64,000 nucleotides of DNA, from NCBI RefSeq assembly GCF_000307775.2, contig NZ_KK020676.1:734458-798457 (forward strand). Direction: 5' to 3'. Source of the stretch: Stutzerimonas stutzeri KOS6. GTDB lineage: Bacteria > Pseudomonadota > Gammaproteobacteria > Pseudomonadales > Pseudomonadaceae. A model generated the notes under the pieces. The model made no database searches, was not told the DNA's origin, and saw nothing but the letters and a program-made list of their open reading frames with translations. How positions within the stretch are numbered: the first letter of the stretch is position 1; each line of letters opens with the position of its first letter. The position numbers and the translations under genes were made by a program. Positions 47,688 to 58,038 of the stretch are shown here, piece after piece.

Positions 47688-48662
47688 ATGAAAAACCGAC
47701 TCAGCCGTTTCGCCCTGCTGTCGTCCTGCCTGCTGCTGTCGAGCCAGTTGCTGGCCGAACCCAAGCGCCCCGAGTGCATCGCGCCGGCCAAACCCGGCGG
47801 CGGCTTCGACCTGACCTGCAAGCTGGCCCAGAGCGGCCTGAAGAACGCTGGCCTGCTCGAGGCACCGATGCGTGTCACCTACATGCCCGGCGGCGTCGGC
47901 GCAGTGGCCTACAACGCGGTGGTGGCCCAGCGCGCGGCCGAAGCCGGCACCATCACGGCATTTTCCAGCGGCTCGCTGCTCAATCTGGCCCAGGGCAAGT
48001 TCGGCCGCTACGACGAAAACGCAGTGCGCTGGCTGGCCGCGGTCGGCACCGACTATGGCGCCATCTCGGTACGCGCCGATGCGCCCTACCAGAACCTCGA
48101 CGAGCTGATCGCCGCGGTGAAGAAGGACCCGGGCAGCGTGGTGTTCGGTGCCGGTGCCACCATCGGCGGCCAGGACTGGATGCAGACCGCGCTGATCGCC
48201 CGCGCCGCCGGGGTCGATCCGAAGAAGCTGCGCTACGTCGCCTTCGAAGGCGGCGGCGAAACGCTCACCGCCATGCTCGGCGGCCACGTGCAGGTCACCT
48301 CCAGCGGCCTCGGTGAAGTCACCCCGCAGCTCGATGCCGGCAAGATCCGCATCCTCGCGGTGCTGTCGGACGAGCGCCTGCCGGGCAAGCTGGCCGACAT
48401 TCCCACCGCCAAGGAGCAGGGCTACGACATCAGCTGGCCGGTGATCCGCGGCTTCTACATGGGACCGGAAGTGTCCGATGAGGAATTCAACTGGTGGAAG
48501 ACGCAGTTCGACACCCTGCTCGGCAAGGAGGAATTCGCCAAGCTGCGCGAGCAGCGTGACCTGTTCCCGCTGTCGATGACCGGCGATGAGCTCAAGGCCT
48601 TCGTCGACAAGCAGGTGCAGGACTACAAGGCACTGGCCGGCGAGTTCGGTCTGGTCAAGTAA
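47688..48662 (+). CDS. tctC: Tripartite tricarboxylate transporter binding protein TctC
   Basis: 324 residues with a signal peptide (FALLSSCLLLSSQLLA, cleavage near residue 23). TTT-family binding protein: IAPAKPGGGFDLTCKLAQSGL and MRVTYMPGGVGAVAYNAV are the ligand-contact loops, and VVFGAGATIGGQDWMQTALIARAAGVDPKKLRYVAFEGGGETLTAMLGGHV is the second conserved block. Binds citrate or a related tricarboxylate in the periplasm and passes it to TctBA. 28 bases after opdH, so co-transcribed. Confidence 0.94.
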   Translation: MKNRLSRFALLSSCLLLSSQLLAEPKRPECIAPAKPGGGFDLTCKLAQSGLKNAGLLEAPMRVTYMPGGVGAVAYNAVVAQRAAEAGTITAFSSGSLLNLAQGKFGRYDENAVRWLAAVGTDYGAISVRADAPYQNLDELIAAVKKDPGSVVFGAGATIGGQDWMQTALIARAAGVDPKKLRYVAFEGGGETLTAMLGGHVQVTSSGLGEVTPQLDAGKIRILAVLSDERLPGKLADIPTAKEQGYDISWPVIRGFYMGPEVSDEEFNWWKTQFDTLLGKEEFAKLREQRDLFPLSMTGDELKAFVDKQVQDYKALAGEFGLVK

Positions 48663-48669
48663 CCGAAAA

Positions 48670-48697
48670 GCCCGGCCCGTCTCCTGCGGCGCCGGGC
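48670..48697 (+). other. Hairpin between tctC and tctB
   Basis: gcccggc / gccgggc (7 bp) with a 14-base loop, 7 bases after the tctC stop. No U tract. It probably protects or partly terminates the tctC mRNA so that binding protein exceeds permease. Confidence 0.5.
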
Positions 48698-48759
48698 AGC
48701 AGACACCCGGTATGCCGGCATCACCGCTGCCGGGTCGTCGAATCCTGAGGTATCCCGTC

Positions 48760-49203
48760 ATGTACGTACGTGTCTTCGCCGCGGTGTGGCTGCTCGCCTG
48801 CGCCGGCCTCGCCCTGCTCGCCTGGGGTTTCGAGGCACCCTTCGCCTACGACCCGGTCGGGCCACGCGCCTACCCGCTGCTGCTGCTGTTGCTGATGGCC
48901 TGTGGAGCGGCATGGCTGCTGTTCAAGCGCAACGGCGAGCCGACGCCCGCCTTCGATCAGCCCAAGGCCCAGCGTGCAGTGCTGTGCGTGCTGGCACTGC
49001 TGGCTTACGCACTGCTGTTCGAAACGCTCGGCTTCGTCATCAGCACCGCCCTGGCCGGTTTCGTCCTCGGCCTGCTGTTCAACGGTCGCCTGTGGCCCAG
49101 CTTGATCAGCGGTGTGCTGCTCGGCGTGCTGCTCTACGGGCTGTTCGATTACCTGCTGGACGTGCCGCTGCCGCTCGGCCTGCTGCGTCTGCTGGAGAGC
49201 TGA
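48760..49203 (+). CDS. tctB: Tricarboxylate transporter small membrane subunit TctB
   Basis: 147 residues with four membrane helices, the usual TctB form. Family blocks: FAYDPVGPRAYPLLLLLLMA and LLFETLGFVISTALAGFVLGLLFNGR. It forms the permease with TctA. The ATG at 48760 has CTGAGG upstream; a longer frame starting inside tctC is rejected. One base separates it from tctA. Confidence 0.92.
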   Translation: MYVRVFAAVWLLACAGLALLAWGFEAPFAYDPVGPRAYPLLLLLLMACGAAWLLFKRNGEPTPAFDQPKAQRAVLCVLALLAYALLFETLGFVISTALAGFVLGLLFNGRLWPSLISGVLLGVLLYGLFDYLLDVPLPLGLLRLLES

Positions 49204-49204
49204 A

Positions 49205-50719
49205 ATGGAAACACTGAATTTCTTGATGCAGGGCTTCGATGTCGCCACGCGACCGACCAACCTGCTGGTGGCGCTGTTCGGCGCCTTTGTCGGCACCGTC
49301 GTCGGCCTGCTGCCGGGCCTCGGCCCGATCAACGGCGTGGCGCTGCTGCTGCCGCTGGCCTTCGCCCTCGGCCTGCCGCCGGAAACCGCGCTGATCCTGC
49401 TCGCCGCGGTGTACCTGGGCTGCGAGTATGGCGGGCGCATCTCGGCGATCCTGCTCAACGTACCGGGCGACGCCGCCGCGGTGATGACCACCCTCGACGG
49501 CTACCCGCTGGCGCGCCAGGGCAAGGCCGGCATCGCCCTGTCGCTGTCCGCGGTCAGTTCCTTCATTGGCAGCACCATCGCCACCTGCGGCGTGGTGCTG
49601 TTCGCCCCGCTGCTGGCCAAGTGGGCGGTGGCCTTCGGCCCGGCGGAATATTTCGTACTGATGATCTTCGCCATCGCCTGCCTCGGCGGCATGGTCGGCG
49701 ACAAGCCGGTGAAGACGCTGCTGGCCGCGCTGATGGGCCTGGCCCTGGCCACCGTCGGTGTCGACTCGACCACCGGCGTCTACCGTTTCACCTTCGGCAG
49801 CGTCAGCCTGTCCGACGGCATCCAGTTCGTCATCGTGGTGATCGGCTTCTTCAGCGTCAGCGAAATCCTGCTGATGCTCGAGAAGACCCACAGCGGGCAG
49901 AAGGCGGTGAAGGCCAGCGGCCGGTTGCTGTTCAACTTCAAGGAGTTCTGCCTGACCTTCTGGACCATGGTGCGCAGCGCCATAGCCGGCTTCGTCATCG
50001 GCACCCTGCCGGGCGCCGGGGCGACCATCGCCAGCGCCATGACCTACATGAGCGAGAAGCGCATGGCCGGCGACAAGGGCCGCTTCGGTGATGGCGACCT
50101 GCGCGGTCTGGCGGCGCCGGAGGCGGCCAACAATGCCTCGGCCTGCGGCTCGCTGATCCCCATGCTGACCCTCGGCGTCCCGGGCTCGGGCACCACAGCG
50201 GTGATGATCGGCGCACTGACGCTGTACAACATCACTCCCGGCCCGCTGCTTTTCGAACAGCAGCCGGACGTGGTCTGGGGCCTGATCGCCTCGCTGTTCA
50301 TCGGCAACGTGATCCTGCTGGTGATGAATATCCCGCTGGTCGGCCTGTTCTCGCGCATGCTCGCCGTGCCGAACTGGGTGCTGGTGCCGACGATCACGGT
50401 GATCAGCATGGTCGGCGTCTACTCGGTGCACAGCACCACCTTCGACCTGGTGCTGATGGTCGGCCTCGGCGTGTTCGGCTATCTCTTGCGCAAGCTGGAC
50501 TTCCCACTCTCGGCGCTGATCCTCGGCTTCGTCCTCGGCGAGATGATGGAAGACAACCTGCGCCGCGCGCTGTCGATCTCCAATGGCGAGCTGGGCATTC
50601 TCTGGGGCAGCCCGATCACCCTGGCACTGTGGGCGCTGACCGTGGCCATGCTGGGCATGCCGGCGCTGCGCTGGTATCTCAAGCGCCGCCGCGGCAAGGT
50701 GGCCGAGGCGCATGCCTGA
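49205..50719 (+). CDS. tctA: Tricarboxylate transporter large membrane subunit TctA
   Basis: 504 residues, about 12 membrane helices. The family signature GLLPGLGPINGVALLLPLAF recurs as GTLPGAGATIASAMTYMSEK in the second half, and APEAANNASACGSLIPMLTLGVPGSGTTAVMIGAL is the most conserved TctA segment. Na+ or proton symport of citrate-like acids with TctB and TctC. The ATG at 49205 lies one base after the tctB stop. Confidence 0.95.
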   Translation: METLNFLMQGFDVATRPTNLLVALFGAFVGTVVGLLPGLGPINGVALLLPLAFALGLPPETALILLAAVYLGCEYGGRISAILLNVPGDAAAVMTTLDGYPLARQGKAGIALSLSAVSSFIGSTIATCGVVLFAPLLAKWAVAFGPAEYFVLMIFAIACLGGMVGDKPVKTLLAALMGLALATVGVDSTTGVYRFTFGSVSLSDGIQFVIVVIGFFSVSEILLMLEKTHSGQKAVKASGRLLFNFKEFCLTFWTMVRSAIAGFVIGTLPGAGATIASAMTYMSEKRMAGDKGRFGDGDLRGLAAPEAANNASACGSLIPMLTLGVPGSGTTAVMIGALTLYNITPGPLLFEQQPDVVWGLIASLFIGNVILLVMNIPLVGLFSRMLAVPNWVLVPTITVISMVGVYSVHSTTFDLVLMVGLGVFGYLLRKLDFPLSALILGFVLGEMMEDNLRRALSISNGELGILWGSPITLALWALTVAMLGMPALRWYLKRRRGKVAEAHA

Positions 50720-51743
50720 CATGCGCCAACGGCTGCCGGCCTGGTGGGCGACGCCGCTGGTCGGCGCGCTCGGCGGCTGGCTGGCGAGCCTGGCGAACTG
50801 GCCTCTGCCGTGGATGGTCGGTTCGCTGCTGGCGGTGATCGCGGTGCGGTGCAGCGGCTGGCTGGTGTCGGAGTTGCCTCACGGTCGCCAGACCGGACAG
50901 TGGATCATCGCCAGTGCCATCGGCCTGCACTTCACCGGCGAGGTGATGCAAGAGGTGCTGGCGCACTTTGGCGTGATTCTCGCCGGTGCCATCGGCACCC
51001 TGCTGCTCGGTCTGATCGGCATCTTCATCCTGCTGCGTAGCGGCGCGGACCGCGCCACCGCGTTCTTCGCCAGCATGCCGGGTGGCGCCAGCGAAATGGT
51101 CAACCTGGCCAACCGGCATCAGGCCGAGGCGGCCAGTGTCGCCGCGGCGCACAGCCTGCGTCTGTTGCTGGTGGTGCTGATCGTGCCGGCGCTGTTCACC
51201 TGGGGCCTGCCCCCGATGGATGCACCGCCAGCAGCGCCGGTGAGCTGGCCGTGGCTCGCCGTGCTGCTGCCGGCCGGTGGCCTGCTGGCGCTGCTCTGGC
51301 GTCGGCTCGGTCAGCCCAATCCATGGATGCTCGGCCCACTGACCGCCTGTGCGCTGGCCAGCGTGGCGTTCGACCTGCACATCGGGCTGCCGGGCTGGGC
51401 CGGAGCGCTGGGTCAGTGGCTGATCGGCTGTTCGCTGGCCTGCCATTTCGACCGACCGTTCTTCCGCCGGGCGCCGGCCTTCCTGCTGAATGTCCTGACG
51501 TTCACGCTGCTGGCGATGCTCGCCGCCGCCGGGCTGGCGAGCGGATTGGGTTGGCTGACGGCGCTGGACGGGATTTCGCTGATGCTCGGCATGATGCCTG
51601 GCGGCATCACCGAACTGTGCCTGACCGCCGAGGCACTGCAGCTGTCGGTGGCGCTGGTGACCGCCCTGCAGGTGCTGCGCCTGTTCCTCGTCATGTTTCT
51701 CGCCGAGCCGCTGTTCCGGCTCTGGCAACGCTCCACGCCTTAG
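50712..51743 (+). CDS. AbrB family (PF05145) membrane protein
   Basis: 343 residues with about ten helices in two repeats: GALGGWLASLANWPLPWMVGSLLAV...GQWIIASAIGLHFTGEVM and the equivalent second half, each followed by a SMPGGASEMVNLA / MMPGGITELCLTAEAL motif. Often annotated as ammonia monooxygenase or as a regulator; both names mislead, since this is a transporter-like membrane protein. Overlaps tctA by 8 bases, which places it in the tricarboxylate operon and suggests an accessory transport role. Function unproven. Confidence 0.88.
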   Translation: MPDMRQRLPAWWATPLVGALGGWLASLANWPLPWMVGSLLAVIAVRCSGWLVSELPHGRQTGQWIIASAIGLHFTGEVMQEVLAHFGVILAGAIGTLLLGLIGIFILLRSGADRATAFFASMPGGASEMVNLANRHQAEAASVAAAHSLRLLLVVLIVPALFTWGLPPMDAPPAAPVSWPWLAVLLPAGGLLALLWRRLGQPNPWMLGPLTACALASVAFDLHIGLPGWAGALGQWLIGCSLACHFDRPFFRRAPAFLLNVLTFTLLAMLAAAGLASGLGWLTALDGISLMLGMMPGGITELCLTAEALQLSVALVTALQVLRLFLVMFLAEPLFRLWQRSTP

Positions 51744-51768
51744 CCCACCGCCCGGCGGGCTTTTTTTT
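51742..51768 (+). terminator. Intrinsic terminator of the tct operon
   Basis: Stem agcccacc / ggcgggct (one mismatch) with a GCCC loop, followed by eight T. It overlaps the stop codon of the AbrB-family gene. Confidence 0.9.
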
Positions 51769-51820
51769 CAGAACGCGCTGCCAGCGCGGATGCGCGACAG
51801 GCTCGAGGGCGAAGCGCTGT

Positions 51821-53050
51821 TCAGCCGAAGAACCAGTAGCAAACCGCAATTGCCGCCACGATTCCGGCGAAATCCGCCACCAGCGCGCAACCCACCGCAT
51901 GCCGCGCGCGCTGGATACCCACCGCGCCGAAATATACCGCCAGCACGTAGAAGGTCGTCTCGGTACTGCCCTGCACGGTTGCCGCCACCAGCGCCGGAAA
52001 GGAGTCGACCCCCTGGTTCTGCATGGTTTCGATCAGCATCGCTCGCGCGGCGCTGCCGGAGAACGGCTTGACCAGGGCGGTCGGCAGCGCATCGACGAAG
52101 CGGGTGTCCCAGCCCAGGACCTCCACCAGCCAGCGAATCCCTTCCAGACCGAAGTCCAACGCGCCGGATGCGCGCAAGGCACCGACGGCGCAGAGCATCG
52201 CGACCAGATAGGGCAACAGGCTCCTGGCCACGTCGAAGCCTTCCTTCGCCCCCTCGACGAAGGCTTCATACACCGGCACCTTGCGCAAGGCACCGACGAT
52301 CAGAAAGGCAATGATCAGGCCGAACAGCGTGAGATTTCCCAGCAGCGACGAAAGCGAAGCCAGGGCAGTGGCCGACAGCCCCGCCAGCAGCGCCATGAAA
52401 GCACCCAGCAGCAGCGCCCCGGGGATGAAATACGCCAGGACCACCGGGTCCCACAGGCGCAGCCGCTGCACCAGCGCAACCGCCAGCAGGCCGGCCAGTG
52501 ACGAGGCACTGGTGGCCAGCAGGATCGGCAGGAACACCAGCGTCGGGTCTTCGGCGCCCTGCTGCACGCGGTACATGAAGATTGATACCGGCAGCAGCGT
52601 CAGCGACGAGGTGTTGAGCACCAGAAACAGGATCTGCGCATTGCTGGCCACATTCGGCAGCGGATTGAGCTCCTGCAGCGCGCGCATGGCCTTCAGGCCT
52701 ATCGGAGTGGCTGCGTTGTCCAGCCCCAGACCATTGGCGGCGAAGTTCAGGGTGATCAGGCCCAGGGCCGGATGGCCGGCCGGTACTTCAGGCATCAGTC
52801 GGCGGAACAGCGGGCCGAGCAGACGCGCCAGATGCTCGATCAGCCCGGCCTTTTCCGCGATGCGCAGAAAGCCCAGCCACAGCGTCAGGGTGCCGAACAG
52901 CACGATCATCACTTCCACGGCCAGTTTGGCCATGGCGAACAGGCTTTCCACCAGAGCGGCGAACACCGCGGGGTCGCCACCGATCAACCAGCGCCCCAGC
53001 GCCGCCACGGCGGCGATCAGAAAAAAGCCCAGCCAGAGGCCGTTGAGCAT
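51821..53050 (-). CDS. Fused SpmA-SpmB-like nucleoside-recognition (Gate) membrane protein
   Basis: 409 residues, about 9-10 helices. The N-terminal half matches SpmA (SLFAMAKLAVEVMIVLFGTLTLWLGFLRIAEKAGLIEHLARLLGPLFRRLMPEVPAGHPALGLITLNFAANGLGLDNAATPIGLKAM). The C-terminal half matches SpmB (VYEAFVEGAKEGFDVARSLLPYLVAMLCAVGALRASGALDF and ...TALVKPFSGSAARAMLIETMQ, STETTFYVLAVYFGAVGIQRARHA). Bacillus SpmA/SpmB act in spore core dehydration; this organism group does not sporulate, so another transport-type role is expected. Convergent with the tct operon. The ~400 bases upstream hold no gene. Confidence 0.9.
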   Translation of the reverse strand: MLNGLWLGFFLIAAVAALGRWLIGGDPAVFAALVESLFAMAKLAVEVMIVLFGTLTLWLGFLRIAEKAGLIEHLARLLGPLFRRLMPEVPAGHPALGLITLNFAANGLGLDNAATPIGLKAMRALQELNPLPNVASNAQILFLVLNTSSLTLLPVSIFMYRVQQGAEDPTLVFLPILLATSASSLAGLLAVALVQRLRLWDPVVLAYFIPGALLLGAFMALLAGLSATALASLSSLLGNLTLFGLIIAFLIVGALRKVPVYEAFVEGAKEGFDVARSLLPYLVAMLCAVGALRASGALDFGLEGIRWLVEVLGWDTRFVDALPTALVKPFSGSAARAMLIETMQNQGVDSFPALVAATVQGSTETTFYVLAVYFGAVGIQRARHAVGCALVADFAGIVAAIAVCYWFFG

Positions 53051-53448
53051 GTCGTTCTCCCGTCAAAGCAGGTCGCGATGATAGCGGTGCCGGTGCCCGG
53101 GGGTCACCCGAGGCATGACGCCCGACAGGCAGGAGTGCGTGCGAAACGGTATTCGAAAGAGGATTTGAGGCGAGGATTGATATTGCTGCATGGCCGGGAT
53201 GGCGTTCTAGCCAGCACCGGCCGCAGCGTCACAGAACCCGGTCCGACGACGGAGGCACTCCCTGTACCCCTAGGTCACTCCGCCAGGCAGAACGACCCGA
53301 CCCCATGGTTCTCCCCTTTGCGGGGGATGAATGCGCATCGCCGTATTGGCCTATGCACGCTCTGGATCACTCCCGACAGGCGAATGCGATCCAATAAACT
53401 CGAAACTCGGCGCTTCGTGCAGCCGCCCTTGCGGGCGGCAGGCATCGG
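53051..53448. other. 398-base gap without a gene
   Basis: Only unsupported open frames. It holds the GCCGCCC-TTGC-GGGCGGC stem near its right edge (53422-53439) and a short TACCCCTAGG box near 53267. Composition is less codon-like than neighbours. I see no recognisable remnant gene. Confidence 0.5.
53422..53439 (-). terminator. Stem-loop after the DUF1328 gene
   Basis: gccgccc-ttgc-gggcggc, a perfect 7-bp stem ten bases after the DUF1328 stop on the minus strand; no U tract. Confidence 0.55.
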
Positions 53449-53619
53449 TCAAACGCGCGGCCCACGTCCACGGCCGAAGATCAGCGATGCCACGAACAGT
53501 ACCAGGAAGACCACGAACAGGATCTTGGCGATACCGGTGGCGGTGCCTGCGATACCACCGAAGCCCAGGACCGCGGCGATGATGGCGATGATCAGGAAGG
53601 TAATGGCCCAACTCAGCAT
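53449..53619 (-). CDS. DUF1328 (YtjA family) small membrane protein
   Basis: 56 residues: [19 protein letters not shown], then a glycine-rich turn ([13 protein letters not shown]), then a second helix ([17 protein letters not shown]) and a short Arg-rich end. This two-helix layout is the DUF1328/YtjA pattern exactly. GAGGAG sits 8 bases before the ATG. Small inner-membrane proteins of this family are common in proteobacteria and often stress-induced; function unknown. Confidence 0.9.
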   Translation of the reverse strand: MLSWAITFLIIAIIAAVLGFGGIAGTATGIAKILFVVFLVLFVASLIFGRGRGPRV

Positions 53620-53728
53620 GGTGTAACTCCTCTCGTTTCAGGAACGGTTCTCAGCGGATCAGAGCAGTCCGACCGGCATCGATGTGGTTGCGCATCCGTG
53701 CTGGCTCGCTTGCACGTCCCCTTCTTGC

Positions 53729-53965
53729 TCAGAACACCCAGCGCTGTTCGGTTTGCGCCTGGCGATAATCGATGGTTTGCGGCGCCTGCCCGGTGCGCGT
53801 CAGCTCAATAGGTTGAGCGTCATACATACGGATTCGTTCCGCGGAATTCTGTTGCGCCTGGCCGAGCGGTTGCGACATCGGCCGTTCGGCACCCATGATG
53901 AGCATGACAACCGCAGCAGAGAGAAACCCCTTGCTGGCTAATGAAAGGCTGGCCTGGCGATTCAT
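53729..53965 (-). CDS. Small putative secreted or membrane-anchored protein, unknown
   Basis: 78 residues. A positive start (MNRQASLSLASKG), a hydrophobic stretch (FLSAAVVMLIMG, about 14-25), then a polar tail rich in Gln (QPLGQAQQNSAERIRMYDAQPIELTRTGQAPQTIDYRQAQTEQRWVF). The ATG at 53965 has AAGGAG 6 bases upstream, which supports real translation; an in-frame TTG lies two codons earlier. I do not recognise the family. It lies between two small stress-type genes on the same strand, 110 bases before DUF1328. Confidence 0.65.
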   Translation of the reverse strand: MNRQASLSLASKGFLSAAVVMLIMGAERPMSQPLGQAQQNSAERIRMYDAQPIELTRTGQAPQTIDYRQAQTEQRWVF

Positions 53966-54048
53966 CCTCAACTCCTTCTAAGTGTGGCGAACATGATGGT
54001 GCGTTGAGTAAGTCATTGCAGGCGTCGTGCCAGCCTGGATGAACTAAA

Positions 54049-54080
54049 ATAATCCATATATTTCAATTAGTTAGGATTAT
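54049..54080. promoter_or_regulatory. AT-rich patch with inverted repeat
   Basis: ataatcc and ggattat face each other 18 bases apart around an ATATATTTCAATTAG core. It is one of the most AT-rich spots of the window, about 85 bases upstream of the 78-residue gene, and is the likely promoter or operator region. Confidence 0.4.
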
Positions 54081-54147
54081 GCACGGACAGCTTGTGCAAC
54101 TTAATTTGCACGAGCCGCCCAGGCATCCCGTGCGTTTTGCACGACAT

Positions 54148-54579
54148 TCAATGGCGCGCGGCCTTCAGCTGCCGGATGCGCTCGTGGCAGGCGCGCAGCT
54201 TCGGCAGTTCGATGGCCAGCAAGGCCCTGACATCCGGCTCGGCATCGCCCAGCGCATCCTCGAAGGCCTGCAGGATGTGCGCCTCGCTCTGTTCGAGCTG
54301 ATCGACATAAGCGCTATCGTGGTCGCCGACCCTGGATCGTGCATCAGCGTAGAATTCACGCATGCGCCCCATCAACGTACCGCCCTGTGACGGCTGCTCA
54401 TGGCTGGCGGCGATCTTCACGGTCAGAGCCTGGATGACTTGCGTCTTGGCCTGCGCAAGGTCGCGGAACAGATGCTGCAATTCCACGTCCTTTACTTCGT
54501 CGGCGGCATGCTGATAGAAACGCTGCCCGTCGCGGGTGATCTCGATGAGCTCGTTGAGCTGCTGCATGGACTGATTCAT
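54148..54579 (-). CDS. PA2169-type four-helix-bundle protein (DUF2383)
   Basis: 143 residues, all helical: MNQSMQQLNELIEITRDGQRFYQHAADEVKDVELQHLFRDLAQAKTQVIQALTVKIAA is the family opening, including the FYxxAAxEVxDxxL motif of this ferritin-like fold. Start at 54579 with AGGAGGAG-type site immediately upstream; residues read further upstream are not conserved. Homologues are associated with stationary phase, anaerobic growth or general stress in Pseudomonas. Cytosolic; function unknown. Confidence 0.85.
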   Translation of the reverse strand: MNQSMQQLNELIEITRDGQRFYQHAADEVKDVELQHLFRDLAQAKTQVIQALTVKIAASHEQPSQGGTLMGRMREFYADARSRVGDHDSAYVDQLEQSEAHILQAFEDALGDAEPDVRALLAIELPKLRACHERIRQLKAARH

Positions 54580-54884
54580 GACTCCTCCTGCGTGGGGTGA
54601 AGATGGAGCCGCACCCACCGAGCGGAAGCGGCGTACCCTGTCACTCTCTTCGGTCGCAAGCGCCATGCCAGCCGGCTTTATCTACCCACTCCTGTAAAAT
54701 CAGCCACTTGCACAGGGCCTCCGGCATGCATGGACTGCAGCATGCAGGAAAGCGCCGTCGGCACCGTGCAACTTGCAAGGCGTTTCATAGACTAAAGCAC
54801 TCGCCACAACGCAACGACGTCCTGAAGGGCGCCGACAGGCATGACGAACTAACCTTTCAGACTGGAATCACGATGGGAGCATCC
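54580..54884. other. 305-base gap between the DUF2383 gene and algB
   Basis: Divergent promoter region. The open frame that continues upstream of algB here has no family similarity. A GCATGCATGGACTGCAGCATGC-like dyad lies around 54723-54746. No promoter consensus could be assigned with confidence. Confidence 0.5.
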
Positions 54885-56227
<1,343 letters not shown>

Positions 56228-56231
<4 letters not shown>

Positions 56232-58015
56232 AACTGCAGATGAAGTTGCGGACCCGGCTGTTTCTCGGGTTCTCGGCACTGATGACAGTCGCCTTGCTGG
56301 GCCTGCTGCTGGCGCTGGTCAGCGTGATGCAGATGGCGAAAAGCCAGGAACAGCTCATCCGCAACAATTTCGGCATCATCGAGATCAACCAGCAACTGCG
56401 CCAGGCATTGGGCAATCATCTGGTCGTCATGCTGACCGACCAGGGCCGCAGCGAGGCGCTCGATCCGTTGCGCCAGACGTTCCAGCAGACGCTCGAACGC
56501 GGCATCGCCGAAGCCAGCGACGATGCCGACCGGCAGGCATTCCAGGCTATCGCCAACGCCTACGCCATTTTCCTGCAGCAGGTCGACGCCTCCGGGCAAC
56601 AGAACCTGACGCTGCTGGGAGATAACCCGCTGAGCCAGGCCTTCCACCAGGTGCGCGGCCTGATGACCGACATGCAGCGCACGGCGTACGACAAGATCCG
56701 TGACACTGAGCTGCGCAGCCGCGACCGCGCATCACTGCTGGCCGGGCTGCTGGGCCTGACCGCGATCGCCGTGTTGCTGATCGGCTTCATCACCGCGCAC
56801 AGTTTCGCGCGGCGCTTCGGCGAGCCGATCGAACGCCTGTCCGCGGCTGCCGACCAGATCGGCCGCGGCGATTTCAATATCGCGCTGCCAGCCCCGCCGA
56901 TCGCCGAGCTGTCATCGCTCAGTCGCCGTTTCGGCCTCATGGCCCAGGCACTGCACCAGTTCAAACAGACCAACGTCGAGGCGCTGGTCAACGGCCAGCA
57001 ACGGCTGCAGGCGCTGCTCGACAGCATCGACGATGGCTTGTTGATCATCGACCGCGACGGGCGCCTGGAACATGCCAACCCGGTGGCGCAGCGGCAACTC
57101 GCCTGGGAGAACGAGCATCTGGGCTCGACCCTCGGCGAAGCGCTCGGCTACCCGACCCTGGACAACGCAGCGCGGCAGGTGCTGGACGACAAGCCATTGT
57201 CCGACCCACCCGAGGACCTGGTGATCGAAGCCGATGGCGAGCGACGGCTGCTGGCGTGGCGAATCAGCCCGGTGAGCCACCATGACGGCAGCATCAGCGG
57301 CGCCGTCATGGTCCTGCACGACGTGACGGATCAGCGCACCTTCGAGCGGGTCCGAAACGAGTTCGTGCTGCGCGCCTCCCACGAGTTGCGCACGCCGGTC
57401 ACCGGCATGCAGATGGCCTTCAGCCTGCTGCGCGAGCGCCTGCGCTACCCCGCCGACAGCCGCGAGTCGGACCTGTTCAATACCGTGCACGAGGAAATGC
57501 AGCGCCTGGTCCGGCTGATCAACGATCTGCTCAACTTCTCGCGCTACCAGAGCGGCCAGCAGAAGCTGGAGCTGGAGCAGTGCGACATTCCGCAGCTGCT
57601 CGAAGCGGCGCGCCAGCGCTTCGAAGTCGCTGCCGCCGAGCAGGACGTGCAACTCAAACTGGAGCTGCAGCAGCCGCTGCCCATCCTCATGCTGGATCGC
57701 CAGCAGATCGAACGCGTGATGGACAACCTGCTGAGCAACGCACTGCGCCACACGCCCAGAGGCGGCGAGGTGCGCCTGCTGGCCCGGCACCACGGCGAGC
57801 GGATGATTCTCAGCGTCGAGGACAATGGCGAGGGCATTCCCTACAGCCAGCAGGCCCGCATCTTCGAGCCCTTCGTGCAGATCGGCCGGCGTCGCGGCGG
57901 TGCCGGACTGGGGCTTGCCTTATGCAAGGAAATCGCTCAGCTGCATGGTGGGCGTATTGGCGTGCATTCACGGATCGGCCACGGCACCATCTTCTACGTC
58001 GCACTGCCGATCTGA
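56228..58015 (+). CDS. kinB: Sensor kinase KinB
   Basis: 595 residues, the length of P. aeruginosa KinB. Helix 1 (about 11-35), a periplasmic four-helix sensor (about 36-170), helix 2 (about 172-192), HAMP, a PAS domain (about 260-370), HisKA with H385 and the following Pro (ASHELRTPVTG), and HATPase with NLLSNALRHT, DNGEGIP and GGAGLGLALCKEI. It controls AlgB phosphorylation; in P. aeruginosa its phosphatase activity restrains alginate. Translationally coupled to algB by a 4-base overlap. Confidence 0.93.
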
Positions 58016-58038
58016 CGGCACCAGCACGAGGAACCGCC

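Noticed and set aside
53100-53400. Possible decayed gene upstream of the SpmA/B-like gene
   Set aside because: No frame gives recognisable family blocks on either strand, so I report only an unassigned gap.
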